Shown here: in pieces, positions 26,013-33,132 of the stretch
How positions within the stretch are numbered: the stretch's first letter is position 1
How the letters are laid out: the number at the start of each line of letters is the position of its first letter
Source: CAZUDO01 sp964618895
GTDB taxonomy: Bacteria > Desulfobacterota > Binatia > DP-6
Reading direction: 5' to 3'
NCBI GenBank assembly: GCA_964618895.1
Contig: CAZUDO010000010.1
Location: 1 to 64,000, forward strand
Length of the DNA: 64,000 bases
Translations under genes and position numbers: made by a program
Notes under the pieces: generated by a model
Told to the model about the DNA's origin: nothing
The model's input: the letters and a program-made list of their open reading frames with translations, nothing else
Databases searched by the model: none

Positions 26013-27085
26013 TGGGCGACATGACGGTGACGGTGCGGCTGTTTGCGAGCCTCAGGAAGTTCCAGCCCCAGGGGGTGGACGGTCCGGTCGCGGTCCGCCT
26101 CCCCGCCGGTGCCGCGGTGAAGGACATCATGGCGGCGCTCGGCATTCCGGAAGACCACGCCGGGATCATCGTCTCCAACAACGTCCACCTGGAGCTCGGC
26201 ACGCCGGTCGCGGACGGGGTCGAGGTGAGCGTCTTCCCGCCGCTGGCGGGGGGCGGGGGGCGCGAAGACGAACTCGCCCGGCTGCGCCCGATCACGCGCC
26301 GTCTGCGCGAGCACGTGATCCGCATGGTGACCGCCGCCGGCTCCGGCCATCCGGGCGGCTCGCTGTCGGCGGCCGAGATCGTGACCGTGCTCTTCTTCCA
26401 TACGCTCCGGCGGCGTGCCGGCGATTCCGGCTGGGCCGAGCGCGACCGCTTCGTCATCTCCAAGGGGCACGGCGTGCCCATCCTGTATGCCGCCCTGGCG
26501 GAGGCGGGCGAGCTGCCCGCCGAGGAGCTGCTCACGCTGCGCCGGCTCGGGAGCCGCCTGCAGGGGCATCCCGACCGGATCGCGCTGCCGTGGGTGGAAG
26601 CGGCGACCGGCTCGCTCGGGCAGGGGTTGTCGATCGCGCTCGGCATGGCGCTGGCTTCCCGCCTCGACGGCAACCGCTTCCGGGTGTACTGCCTGCTCGG
26701 CGACGGGGAAGTGCAGGCGGGGCAGGTGTGGGAGGCGGCGATGGCCGCCGGCAAGTACAAGGTCGACAACCTGATCGTGATCCTCGACTACAACAAGGTG
26801 CAGCTCGACGGCCCGGTGCCGGAGATCATGGACCTGGAGCCGCTGGTCGAGAAGTGGCGCAGTTTCAACTGGGACGTGCGTGTGGTGCAGGACGGCAACG
26901 ACCTGGGGCAGGTGTTCGACGCGTTCTCCGCGGCACGTGCGGTCGGGCGCCCCACGCTGCTGGTCGCGCATACCGTGAAGGGCAAGGGGGTGTCGTTCAT
27001 GGAAGGGAAGGCGGCGTGGCACGGCAAGGCCCCGACGGCCGAGGAAGCGGAGCGCGCGCTGGCGGAGATCGCCACCCATGGCTGA
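26009..27085 (+). CDS. MoaD-type ubiquitin-like domain fused to transketolase N-terminal (ThDP) subunit
   Basis: 358 residues in one open frame. Residues ~5-82 are a MoaD/ThiS beta-grasp domain ('VTVRLFASLRKF' ... 'DGVEVSVFPPLAGG') ending in the Gly-Gly that is normally the C-terminus; here Gly81-84 lead straight into transketolase. The transketolase part has 'AGSGHPGGSLSAAEIV' (His114), the ThDP/Mg motif starting Gly231-Asp-Gly-Glu ('GDGEVQAGQVWEAAMAAG') and Asn262 in 'DYNKVQLDG'. No ATG, GTG or TTG lies between the domains at the point where a transketolase would start, and both domains are in the same frame, so the fusion looks genuine. Starts at GTG 26009, ATG 26012 or ATG 26021. Confidence 0.88.
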   Translation: MMGDMTVTVRLFASLRKFQPQGVDGPVAVRLPAGAAVKDIMAALGIPEDHAGIIVSNNVHLELGTPVADGVEVSVFPPLAGGGGREDELARLRPITRRLREHVIRMVTAAGSGHPGGSLSAAEIVTVLFFHTLRRRAGDSGWAERDRFVISKGHGVPILYAALAEAGELPAEELLTLRRLGSRLQGHPDRIALPWVEAATGSLGQGLSIALGMALASRLDGNRFRVYCLLGDGEVQAGQVWEAAMAAGKYKVDNLIVILDYNKVQLDGPVPEIMDLEPLVEKWRSFNWDVRVVQDGNDLGQVFDAFSAARAVGRPTLLVAHTVKGKGVSFMEGKAAWHGKAPTAEEAERALAEIATHG

Positions 27086-28037
27086 AGCCACGCGGGTCGC
27101 GTTCGGGCGCGCGCTGGCGCGTCTCGGGGTCGATCCGCGCATCGTCGTCCTGGACGCGGATCTGGCCAGCTCCACCAACACCAAGCCGTTCGCCGACAAG
27201 TTCCCGGATCGCTTCTTCCAGCTCGGCATCGCCGAGGGGAACATGGTGAGCGTCGCCGCCGGTCTCGCCCTGGCGGGCAAGATCCCGGTGGCGGCAAGCT
27301 TCGCCTGCTTCCTCGCCGGGCGGTTCGAGCAGATACGCGTTTCGGTGGCCTACAACCGGGCCAACGTGAAGCTGGTGGGGACGCACGCCGGCGTCGGTAT
27401 CGGCGAGGACGGCTACAGCCAGATGGGGCTGGAAGACCTGGCGCTCATGCGCTCGCTGCCGAACTTCCTGGTGGTGCAGCCGGCCGACGCGGCCGAGACG
27501 GAGGCCGCGGTCGAGCACATCCTCGGACACGAAGGGCCGGTCTACCTGCGCCTCACCCGCCAGAAGGTGCCCGACGTGACGCCGGCCGGCGCGCGCTTCC
27601 AGTGCGGCAAGGGGGTGGTTCTCCGGCCGGGGCGGCATCTGACCATCGCTGCCTCCGGAGGCGTCGTCGGGCACGCCCTCACCGCTGCGACCGAGCTCGC
27701 AACCAGCGGCCTCGACGTGGCGGTACTCAACTTCCACACCCTGAAGCCCCTCGACGGGGAGCTGCTCGCCCATTGGGGCGCACGGACGGGAGCCATCCTG
27801 ACGGTCGAGGACCACGGAATCGTCGGCGGGCTCGGCAGCGCCGCGTGCGAGGCCCTGTCCGAGACCGGCATCACCATTCGTTGCCACGCTGTACGCGAGT
27901 TCGGCGAGTCGGGTACCGGTGAGGCCCTGTACGCCAAGCACCGGCTCGACGCCGCGGGGATCGGGGCGGTCACGCGCCAGTTCGTCGACGACCTGGCGCG
28001 CCGGGGGAGTCGGGCGCAGGCTGCGCGAGGCGGATAG
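27078..28037 (+). CDS. Transketolase C-terminal subunit
   Basis: 319 residues. The pyrimidine-binding domain carries the catalytic Glu53 in 'FQLGIAEGNMVSVAAGLAL'. 'GVGIGEDGYSQMGLEDLALM' contributes to the active site, and a C-terminal transketolase domain ('TVEDHGIVGGLGSAACEAL') ends the protein. It starts inside the end of the preceding gene (ATG 27078, overlap of eight bases). Together the pair equals a full transketolase split at the usual point, as in many archaea and anaerobes. Substrates may be pentose-phosphate sugars or another ThDP-dependent ketol transfer. Confidence 0.92.
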   Translation: MAEATRVAFGRALARLGVDPRIVVLDADLASSTNTKPFADKFPDRFFQLGIAEGNMVSVAAGLALAGKIPVAASFACFLAGRFEQIRVSVAYNRANVKLVGTHAGVGIGEDGYSQMGLEDLALMRSLPNFLVVQPADAAETEAAVEHILGHEGPVYLRLTRQKVPDVTPAGARFQCGKGVVLRPGRHLTIAASGGVVGHALTAATELATSGLDVAVLNFHTLKPLDGELLAHWGARTGAILTVEDHGIVGGLGSAACEALSETGITIRCHAVREFGESGTGEALYAKHRLDAAGIGAVTRQFVDDLARRGSRAQAARGG

Positions 28038-28246
28038 CCCGCCCGGCCGGGGCAGGGTTCAGGGCAGGCGTTGCAGCGCTGCCTGGCTCTCGCACCCCTG
28101 CGTCGTAGTCCCTGCTGAGGGCACTGGCGTCCGCAGTGGCACTATCCTTGCTTCCCGATAGGGCAAGGGAGCGGGGCTCCGGCGCCATCGTTCACGTCGT
28201 CCCACCGCAACGCTTCACGCCGTCCGCTTTCAGTCGCGTTCATCGT

Positions 28247-28861
28247 TCATCCCCAGCCACTGGAGCCGGAGCCCCGACCCTGCATCGCGGACGGCCGGCC
28301 GGGGCAGACGAAGCAGGCGTAGTGCGTGCCCCCCGTGCGGGCGTAGCGCCGTTCGTACACCGTGACCGGGCGGCCCTCCGGGGCAAGGGCATCGTCCAGT
28401 CGGACCAGTCCCGCGCCGATCAGTGAGCGGGAGCACGTCGCCAAGAGGTGGGGTAGGTCCGTGGCCAGATGGACGGAGCCTCCGGGAACGAGCGTGCGGA
28501 GGAGATGCCGCGCCAGGTCCGGGGTGATCAGGCGCCGGCGGTGGTGGCGGGTCTTCGGCCACGGGTCGGGGAAGTAGATGTGGACCGTGGTCACCGACGC
28601 GTCGGGCACCAGGCGCGCGATCACGACCCGGGCGTCGGCCCCGAGCACGCGGACGTTGTGGAGTGCGAGCGCGGCGGCGCGGCGCGCGAGCGCGGCTGCC
28701 GCCCCCAGGCGGTGCTCGAGGGCGAAGAAGTTGGTCGTCGGGGTGGTGGTGGCGGCGGCGAAGAGCACCTCGCCGCGGCCGGGCCCGATCTCGATCTCGA
28801 CCGGCCGGTCGTTGCCGAATACCGCGGTCCACGGGACCCGGGCGAGCTCGGCGTTGCGCAT
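28247..28861 (-). CDS. trmB: tRNA (guanine-N7-)-methyltransferase
   Basis: 204 residues. It methylates G46 of tRNA using S-adenosylmethionine. SAM-binding motif 'EIEIGPGRGEVLFAAA', conserved 'HIYFPDPWPKTRHHRRRL' with the family-specific Asp-Pro-Trp-Pro-Lys, and 'THYACFVCPG' near the end. Length is typical. The last 15 residues are Gly/Ser-rich and probably unstructured. It is divergent from the transglycosylase gene. Confidence 0.93.
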   Translation of the reverse strand: MRNAELARVPWTAVFGNDRPVEIEIGPGRGEVLFAAATTTPTTNFFALEHRLGAAAALARRAAALALHNVRVLGADARVVIARLVPDASVTTVHIYFPDPWPKTRHHRRRLITPDLARHLLRTLVPGGSVHLATDLPHLLATCSRSLIGAGLVRLDDALAPEGRPVTVYERRYARTGGTHYACFVCPGRPSAMQGRGSGSSGWG

Positions 28862-29012
28862 GGGACAGACTTAATCCGTGGGGGATGCGCCCGCCAGCCG
28901 GGCCCGGGCAGTATCTGCCGGGCAAGCGCTGCCCGGGGGACACGAGCGTTCCCCGGACCGCCCGGCCCGCGCAGTCTGACGCCTTGGCATCGCGGTTGCT
29001 CCGTACCCGCTC

Positions 29013-29786
29013 GTGTTCCCGACCGTACGTGACATCCGCGGCGCTCCGATCCCCGGGGTGTCGGGTATGGCGCCGCGTCCGGTTCCCCGGCCGGCCGGGC
29101 AGCGCTTCCGGGATCTGCTGCACCAGATGCCGGTGCGTCCCGAGACCGCGCCCACGCTGCGACGCTTGCTCCCGGGACCGGCGCTGCGGCTCCGTCCGGG
29201 CGGCACCGTCCCGCGGCCGGCACCGCCCGGACGGGTATCGCAACGACCGACGCTGCAGGCCAAGCAGGTGTTGGCGGCGTCGATCCGGCAGGCCGCCACG
29301 CACGCGGGAGTGGCGCCGGAACTCTCGGTGGCCGTCGCGCGTGCCGAATCGGGCCTCAACCCGGCGGCGCGCAGCCCCGACGGGAAGAGCGTCGGCGCGT
29401 TCCAGGTGACGCACGCCACCGCGGCCGAGATGCGGCGCAAGATCGCCGCCGGGCGGGTGGTGCGACCGCCGGGAACAGACGACGTGGCGCTCGGCGTGGG
29501 CTACCTGCGCTACCTGCAGGACCTGTTCGGCCGGAACGCCCGCTTGGCCCGTGGGCTCGACACCGTCGCCATCCCGGATGCCGGCGAGCGCCGGCTGTTC
29601 GCGATTGCGGCCTACAACGCCGGCGAGGGGCGGGTGGCCGGAGCGCAAGCGCGGGTGGCGGCCGCGGGCGGCGATCCGACGCGCTTCGCCGACGTGCGCC
29701 CGTATCTGCCCGCCATCACCAAGGGGTACGTGGACCGGGTGGTGGCGTACGCGCGCGAAGAGCAGCGAGCGACCGCGGTGGTGTGA
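29013..29786 (+). CDS. Lytic transglycosylase (SLT domain)
   Basis: 257 residues from GTG 29013. The first ~90 are Pro/Arg-rich without an obvious signal peptide. The SLT domain begins near 'LAASIRQAATHAGVAPELSV', with catalytic Glu in 'VARAESGLNPAARSPDGKSV' and the supporting 'GAFQVTHATAAEM' and 'AAYNAGEGRV' motifs. It cleaves the glycan strand of peptidoglycan to 1,6-anhydromuropeptides. The lack of a visible export signal is odd; the true start may be elsewhere. Confidence 0.85.
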   Translation: MFPTVRDIRGAPIPGVSGMAPRPVPRPAGQRFRDLLHQMPVRPETAPTLRRLLPGPALRLRPGGTVPRPAPPGRVSQRPTLQAKQVLAASIRQAATHAGVAPELSVAVARAESGLNPAARSPDGKSVGAFQVTHATAAEMRRKIAAGRVVRPPGTDDVALGVGYLRYLQDLFGRNARLARGLDTVAIPDAGERRLFAIAAYNAGEGRVAGAQARVAAAGGDPTRFADVRPYLPAITKGYVDRVVAYAREEQRATAVV

Positions 29787-29789
29787 CCG

Positions 29790-30752
29790 TCAGGCCAGCA
29801 CCGGCGCATCGGCCGGACGCGGGAGTGGGTCGGTGAGGAAGTCGAGCAGGTAGCCGTTCACCAGCTCGGCCTGCTCCTGCTGCACCCAGTGTCCGGACAT
29901 GGGCACGTACTTGATGTCGAACGGGCCGGTGAAGAGCGGCTCCATGTCGAGCGTGAGCTCCTTGCCGAGCGCCACGTCGAGCTCGCCCCAGACGAGCAGG
30001 GTGGGGGCGCTGATCTTCGGCCAGTCGTCGAGGGTCTCGCGCAGCGGACCAACGGGCCGGTCGCCGTACACGAAGCGGCGCAGCCAGGGCGGCCAGCCGG
30101 CGAGTGACTCCGGGCTCCGGAACACCGCCCGGTAGTAGTTGATGGCGCTGTGCAGTGCGCCCGGCTGGCTGGCGGCGTCACGCAGGACGCGGAGGTCGTC
30201 GGCGGTGATCGCGTCCTGGCGGACGGCGGACTTGCGGATGGCATTGGCGATCGGCCAGGCGTGATTCAGGCCGAGCAGCGTCTCCGGCAGCCAGGGGATC
30301 TGGAAGAAGAACATGTACCAGCTGCGCGCCAGCTGGCGGCGGTTGGTACGCAGGTGCTGCCCCATGATGGCGGGGTGCGGGCAGTTCATCACCACCAGCC
30401 GGCGGGTGGCCTGCGGCCGCTCCATCGCGAACGTCCACGCGAGGGCACCGCCCCAGTCGTGGCCGACGATGATCGCCTCGCGTTCGCCGAACGCTTCGAT
30501 CAGCCCGTGCACGTCGGCCACCAGCTCGGGGAGCGCGTAGGCGTCGATCCCGGGCGGCTTGTCGCTCTCGTTGTAGCCGCGTAGGTCGGGGGCGACGACA
30601 CGAAAGCGCGGCGCGAGTGCCGCCAGCTGGTGGCGCCACGAGTACCAGCACTCGGGGAAGCCGTGCAGGAAGACGACCAGCGGGCCGTCGCCGTCGACGG
30701 CGCAGTGCAAGCGCACGCCGTTGGTCTCGATCATGCGGTGCTGGAGCGCCAC
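29790..30752 (-). CDS. Alpha/beta hydrolase, epoxide hydrolase type
   Basis: 320 residues. Oxyanion-hole motif 'FLHGFPECWYSWRHQL', nucleophile Asp in 'IVGHDWGGALAWTFAM', charge-relay acid in 'LVWGELDVALGKE', and catalytic His in 'MSGHWVQQEQAELVN'. Tyrosines in the cap ('SWYMFFFQIPWLPE') fit soluble epoxide hydrolases, with haloalkane dehalogenases as the alternative. The substrate is unknown. Convergent with the transglycosylase (3-base gap) and divergent from the enoyl-CoA hydratase. Confidence 0.87.
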   Translation of the reverse strand: MALQHRMIETNGVRLHCAVDGDGPLVVFLHGFPECWYSWRHQLAALAPRFRVVAPDLRGYNESDKPPGIDAYALPELVADVHGLIEAFGEREAIIVGHDWGGALAWTFAMERPQATRRLVVMNCPHPAIMGQHLRTNRRQLARSWYMFFFQIPWLPETLLGLNHAWPIANAIRKSAVRQDAITADDLRVLRDAASQPGALHSAINYYRAVFRSPESLAGWPPWLRRFVYGDRPVGPLRETLDDWPKISAPTLLVWGELDVALGKELTLDMEPLFTGPFDIKYVPMSGHWVQQEQAELVNGYLLDFLTDPLPRPADAPVLA

Positions 30753-30816
30753 GCGGGCCGCATAGCCGGGGGTCCGGCGGCTGTCAATGCGGTGGCGCCT
30801 GCGCTAAGGAAAACGC

Positions 30817-31590
30817 ATGGAGCTCGAATTCATCCGCTACGAGAAGCGCAACCGGATCGCCTACGTCACCATCAACCGTCCCGAGGTGATGAACGCGCTC
30901 CACCCGCCCGCCAACGACGAGCTGTCACGCGTCTGGGACGACTTCGCCGCCGACCCGGAGACCTGGGTCGCCATCCTGACCGGCGCGGGCGACAAGGCGT
31001 TTTCGGCCGGCAACGATCTCAAGTACACGGCGCTGCACGGCATGCCGCGCATGCCGACGGGGGGCTTCGGGGGCCTGGTTTCGCGTTTCGACCTCTGGAA
31101 GCCGCTGATCGCGGCCGTGAACGGCTTCGCGCTCGGGGGCGGCCTCGAGATCGCGCTCGCCTGCGACATCATGGTGGCGGCCGAGCACGCGCGCTTCGGA
31201 CTTCCGGAGCCCCGTGTCGGCCTGATGGCGGCGGCCGGCGGGGTGCATCGGCTGCCGCGCCACATTCCGCTCAAGGTCGCGATGGGGATGATGCTGGCCG
31301 GCCGTCAGATCCCGGCCGCCGAGGCGTCCCGGCTCGGCCTGGTGAACGAGGTCGTGCCCGCGGCCGACCTCCTGCCGGCAGCGGAGCGCTGGGCGAACGC
31401 CATCCTCGAGTGCTCGCCGCTCGCGGTCCAGGCCACCAAGCAATGCGCCACCGAAGGCCTTGGCAAGCCGCTGGCCGAGGCGATGATGACGTCGTTCCCG
31501 GCGATGCAGCGTCTATTCTCGAGCGCGGACGCGATCGAGGGGCCACGGGCGTTTGCGGAGAAGCGGAAGCCGGTGTGGCGGGGGCGGTAG
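30817..31590 (+). CDS. Enoyl-CoA hydratase/isomerase family protein
   Basis: 257 residues, standard crotonase length. The oxyanion hole is formed by 'AFSAGNDLKYTAL' and 'NGFALGGGLEIALACD'. Both glutamates expected of a true hydratase are present (Glu in 'GGGLEIAL' and in 'GLPEPRVGL'). C-terminal 'EGPRAFAEKRKPVWRGR' is typical of the family. It probably hydrates an enoyl-CoA in fatty-acid or aromatic-acid breakdown; no beta-oxidation partners are adjacent. Confidence 0.9.
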   Translation: MELEFIRYEKRNRIAYVTINRPEVMNALHPPANDELSRVWDDFAADPETWVAILTGAGDKAFSAGNDLKYTALHGMPRMPTGGFGGLVSRFDLWKPLIAAVNGFALGGGLEIALACDIMVAAEHARFGLPEPRVGLMAAAGGVHRLPRHIPLKVAMGMMLAGRQIPAAEASRLGLVNEVVPAADLLPAAERWANAILECSPLAVQATKQCATEGLGKPLAEAMMTSFPAMQRLFSSADAIEGPRAFAEKRKPVWRGR

Positions 31591-31601
31591 GGGGCTGTGC
31601 G

Positions 31602-31742
31602 CGCGACGGTGGTGGCCCGGAGCCGGGGGCGTCGTCTCCGCTTCGGCTCTCGCCGGACATGCGTCCTTCCACGGTCCCCTGGCGCGTTCCGGCTCGAGAG
31701 GCGCTCCTACGACGCCCCCGGCTCCGGGCCACCACCGTCGCG
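31602..31742. repeat. 141-bp element with 34-bp perfect terminal inverted repeats
   Basis: 31602-31635 and 31709-31742 are exact reverse complements over 34 bases, separated by 73 bases. The inner part also shows partial self-complementarity (GCCGGA/TCCGGC), so the whole unit can fold into one long imperfect hairpin. It lies in the gap between two convergent genes and has no open frame of interest. It could be a MITE- or BIME-like repeat or a strong bidirectional termination structure; no flanking target duplication is evident. Confidence 0.8.
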
Positions 31743-31808
31743 GGCCGCGTAACGATCGCCCAACCCGCGCAGGCTCTGCCACGCCGCGTGCTCCAGGGTG
31801 AGGGAGTC

Positions 31809-31826
31809 TGACCGCGAGAGCGGTCA
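31809..31826 (-). terminator. Small hairpin downstream of the secreted paralogue pair (weak terminator candidate)
   Basis: TGACCGC at 31809-31815 and GCGGTCA at 31820-31826 pair perfectly around a GAGA loop, about 30 bases after the stop of the minus-strand gene. No T-run follows, so it is at best a weak intrinsic terminator or a pause/stability element. Confidence 0.3.
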
Positions 31827-31855
31827 CGCCAGGCGACGGGCCTCGGGAAGGTTTG

Positions 31856-32443
31856 CTACGGCACCAGGAGTCCGCCGGTGAACGGATAGACGGCGCCGCG
31901 GCGGAAGCGGGCGGTCTGGATCTCCCAGCCGGTGCGCTTGGTGGTCTCGACGGTGCCGGGGCTGAAGGTGTTGACCGACGACTTGATGATGCACTTGCCG
32001 CTCAGCACCACGCACGAGGCGATCGGGGTATTGCTGGTGACGATGCCGGCGACCGTGCAGCCACCCGGGGCGGCGCTGCAGTCGTCGGTGGTGTTGGTGG
32101 TGGTGATCGTGAGGGTGAGCGTCTCGCCTTCACAGCCGGTGTCGAGGTTAGCGAGGACGGCCTTCACCTGCACGTCGCCCGGAACACCCTTGATGGTGAC
32201 CTTGCCGGTGCCTTTGGCCCCGTACCCGCAGGTGGGATCGAGGCGGGTCGCCGTGCACGCCGGTAGGACGAGCCCCGGGGTGCTCGTCATCGTGTTCGGT
32301 GACGTGCACGGCGCGTGGGATGTCATCATAAAGGCCTTGTAGAGGGCGCCCTTGAGCGGCTCGTTGTGGGTGGCGTGCGCAATGCCGGTCAGCGTGAGCG
32401 TTGCGGCCAGCGCGAAGAAGGTCCGACGGAGATGGGATCGCAT
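31856..32443 (-). CDS. Secreted 8-Cys protein, paralogue 2 of a tandem pair
   Basis: 195 residues from ATG 32443. Signal peptide 'FFALAATLTLTGIAHA' is followed by the motif Thr-His-Asn-Glu-Pro-Leu-Lys-Gly. Eight cysteines align with those of the upstream paralogue, in contexts such as 'DPTCGYGAKGTGK', 'TGCEGETLTL', 'DDCSAAPGGCTV' and 'ASCVVLSGKCII'. The mature protein is rich in Thr, Ser and Val and predicted beta-sheet. I recognise no family. The pair lies 17 bases apart on the minus strand and is probably one transcript. Confidence 0.75.
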   Translation of the reverse strand: MRSHLRRTFFALAATLTLTGIAHATHNEPLKGALYKAFMMTSHAPCTSPNTMTSTPGLVLPACTATRLDPTCGYGAKGTGKVTIKGVPGDVQVKAVLANLDTGCEGETLTLTITTTNTTDDCSAAPGGCTVAGIVTSNTPIASCVVLSGKCIIKSSVNTFSPGTVETTKRTGWEIQTARFRRGAVYPFTGGLLVP

Positions 32444-32460
32444 GGTATCGCCTCGCTCGG

Positions 32461-33060
32461 TCACGGGTTCACGATGCCCGCGAGGAAGGTGGTGAAGGTG
32501 GTCCGCTTGAATGTCCAGGTGCCGAACTCGATCGCCTGCCGCTTCCCGCCCTCGATGACGAGGGTCGCGGGCGGGGCGGTGTTGAAGGTGGACTCGAGGA
32601 CGCAGTGGCCGCTGGTCACGACGCACGAGCCGACCGAGAAGTTGGCGGCATACGTGCAGCCCGCCGGGGCGCCGATGCAGTCATCCGAGGTGACCTGCGC
32701 CGCGACGCTGAGGGTCAGCGTGTCTCCCTCACAGCCGCCGTCGAGGCCGACCAGGATGGCCAGGACGCTCACGTCGGTGCCTAGCTTGGTGACGGAGTCC
32801 GTCAGCACCTTGGCCTGCAGCTTGCCGATGCCCTTGGGGCCGAAGCCGCAGATGGAGTCCCGACGCACTGCCGGGCAGGCGGCTTGAACCGGGCCTGGCG
32901 GGTCCGTTGCGACCGTCGCGGAGGTGCAGCTCTGGTACGCCGTCACGACGTTGGCCTTGAAGAGGTTGCCCTTCAAGGGCTCGTTGTGGGTTGCATCTGC
33001 GGTAGTGGTGAGCAGCAGCATCGCCCCCACACCGGCGATGCCGTGGACCAATCGTCGCAT
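32461..33060 (-). CDS. Secreted 8-Cys protein, paralogue 1 of a tandem pair
   Basis: 199 residues. Signal peptide 'GIAGVGAMLLLTTTADA', then the same Thr-His-Asn-Glu-Pro-Leu-Lys-Gly motif as the downstream copy. The two proteins share the order of eight cysteines ('RDSICGFGPKGIGK', 'GGCEGDTLTL', 'DDCIGAPAGCTY', 'GSCVVTSGHCVL') but diverge elsewhere, so the duplication is not recent. C-terminus 'FKRTTFTTFLAGIVNP' has no anchor. Exported, probably disulfide-stabilised, function unknown. Confidence 0.75.
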   Translation of the reverse strand: MRRLVHGIAGVGAMLLLTTTADATHNEPLKGNLFKANVVTAYQSCTSATVATDPPGPVQAACPAVRRDSICGFGPKGIGKLQAKVLTDSVTKLGTDVSVLAILVGLDGGCEGDTLTLSVAAQVTSDDCIGAPAGCTYAANFSVGSCVVTSGHCVLESTFNTAPPATLVIEGGKRQAIEFGTWTFKRTTFTTFLAGIVNP

Positions 33061-33132
33061 GGCGAGCCTCCCTGGCAGGTGAGCCCGAGAACGCGGGCAG
33101 GACGCAGGCTTACTGTGGCCCGCTTTCCGGTG

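Noticed and set aside
26235..26290. MoaD-transketolase join as a simple frameshift artefact in the G-rich run
   Set aside because: Both domains are in the same frame, and a single indel would put the transketolase out of frame. The other two frames have no nearby stop that would end MoaD at Gly-Gly, and no start codon lies at the expected transketolase beginning.
28038..28246. Possible small RNA or attenuator between the transketolase and trmB genes
   Set aside because: Only short imperfect hairpins (for example CCTTGC/GCAAGG around 28146-28168) without a T-run or promoter, so nothing was called.
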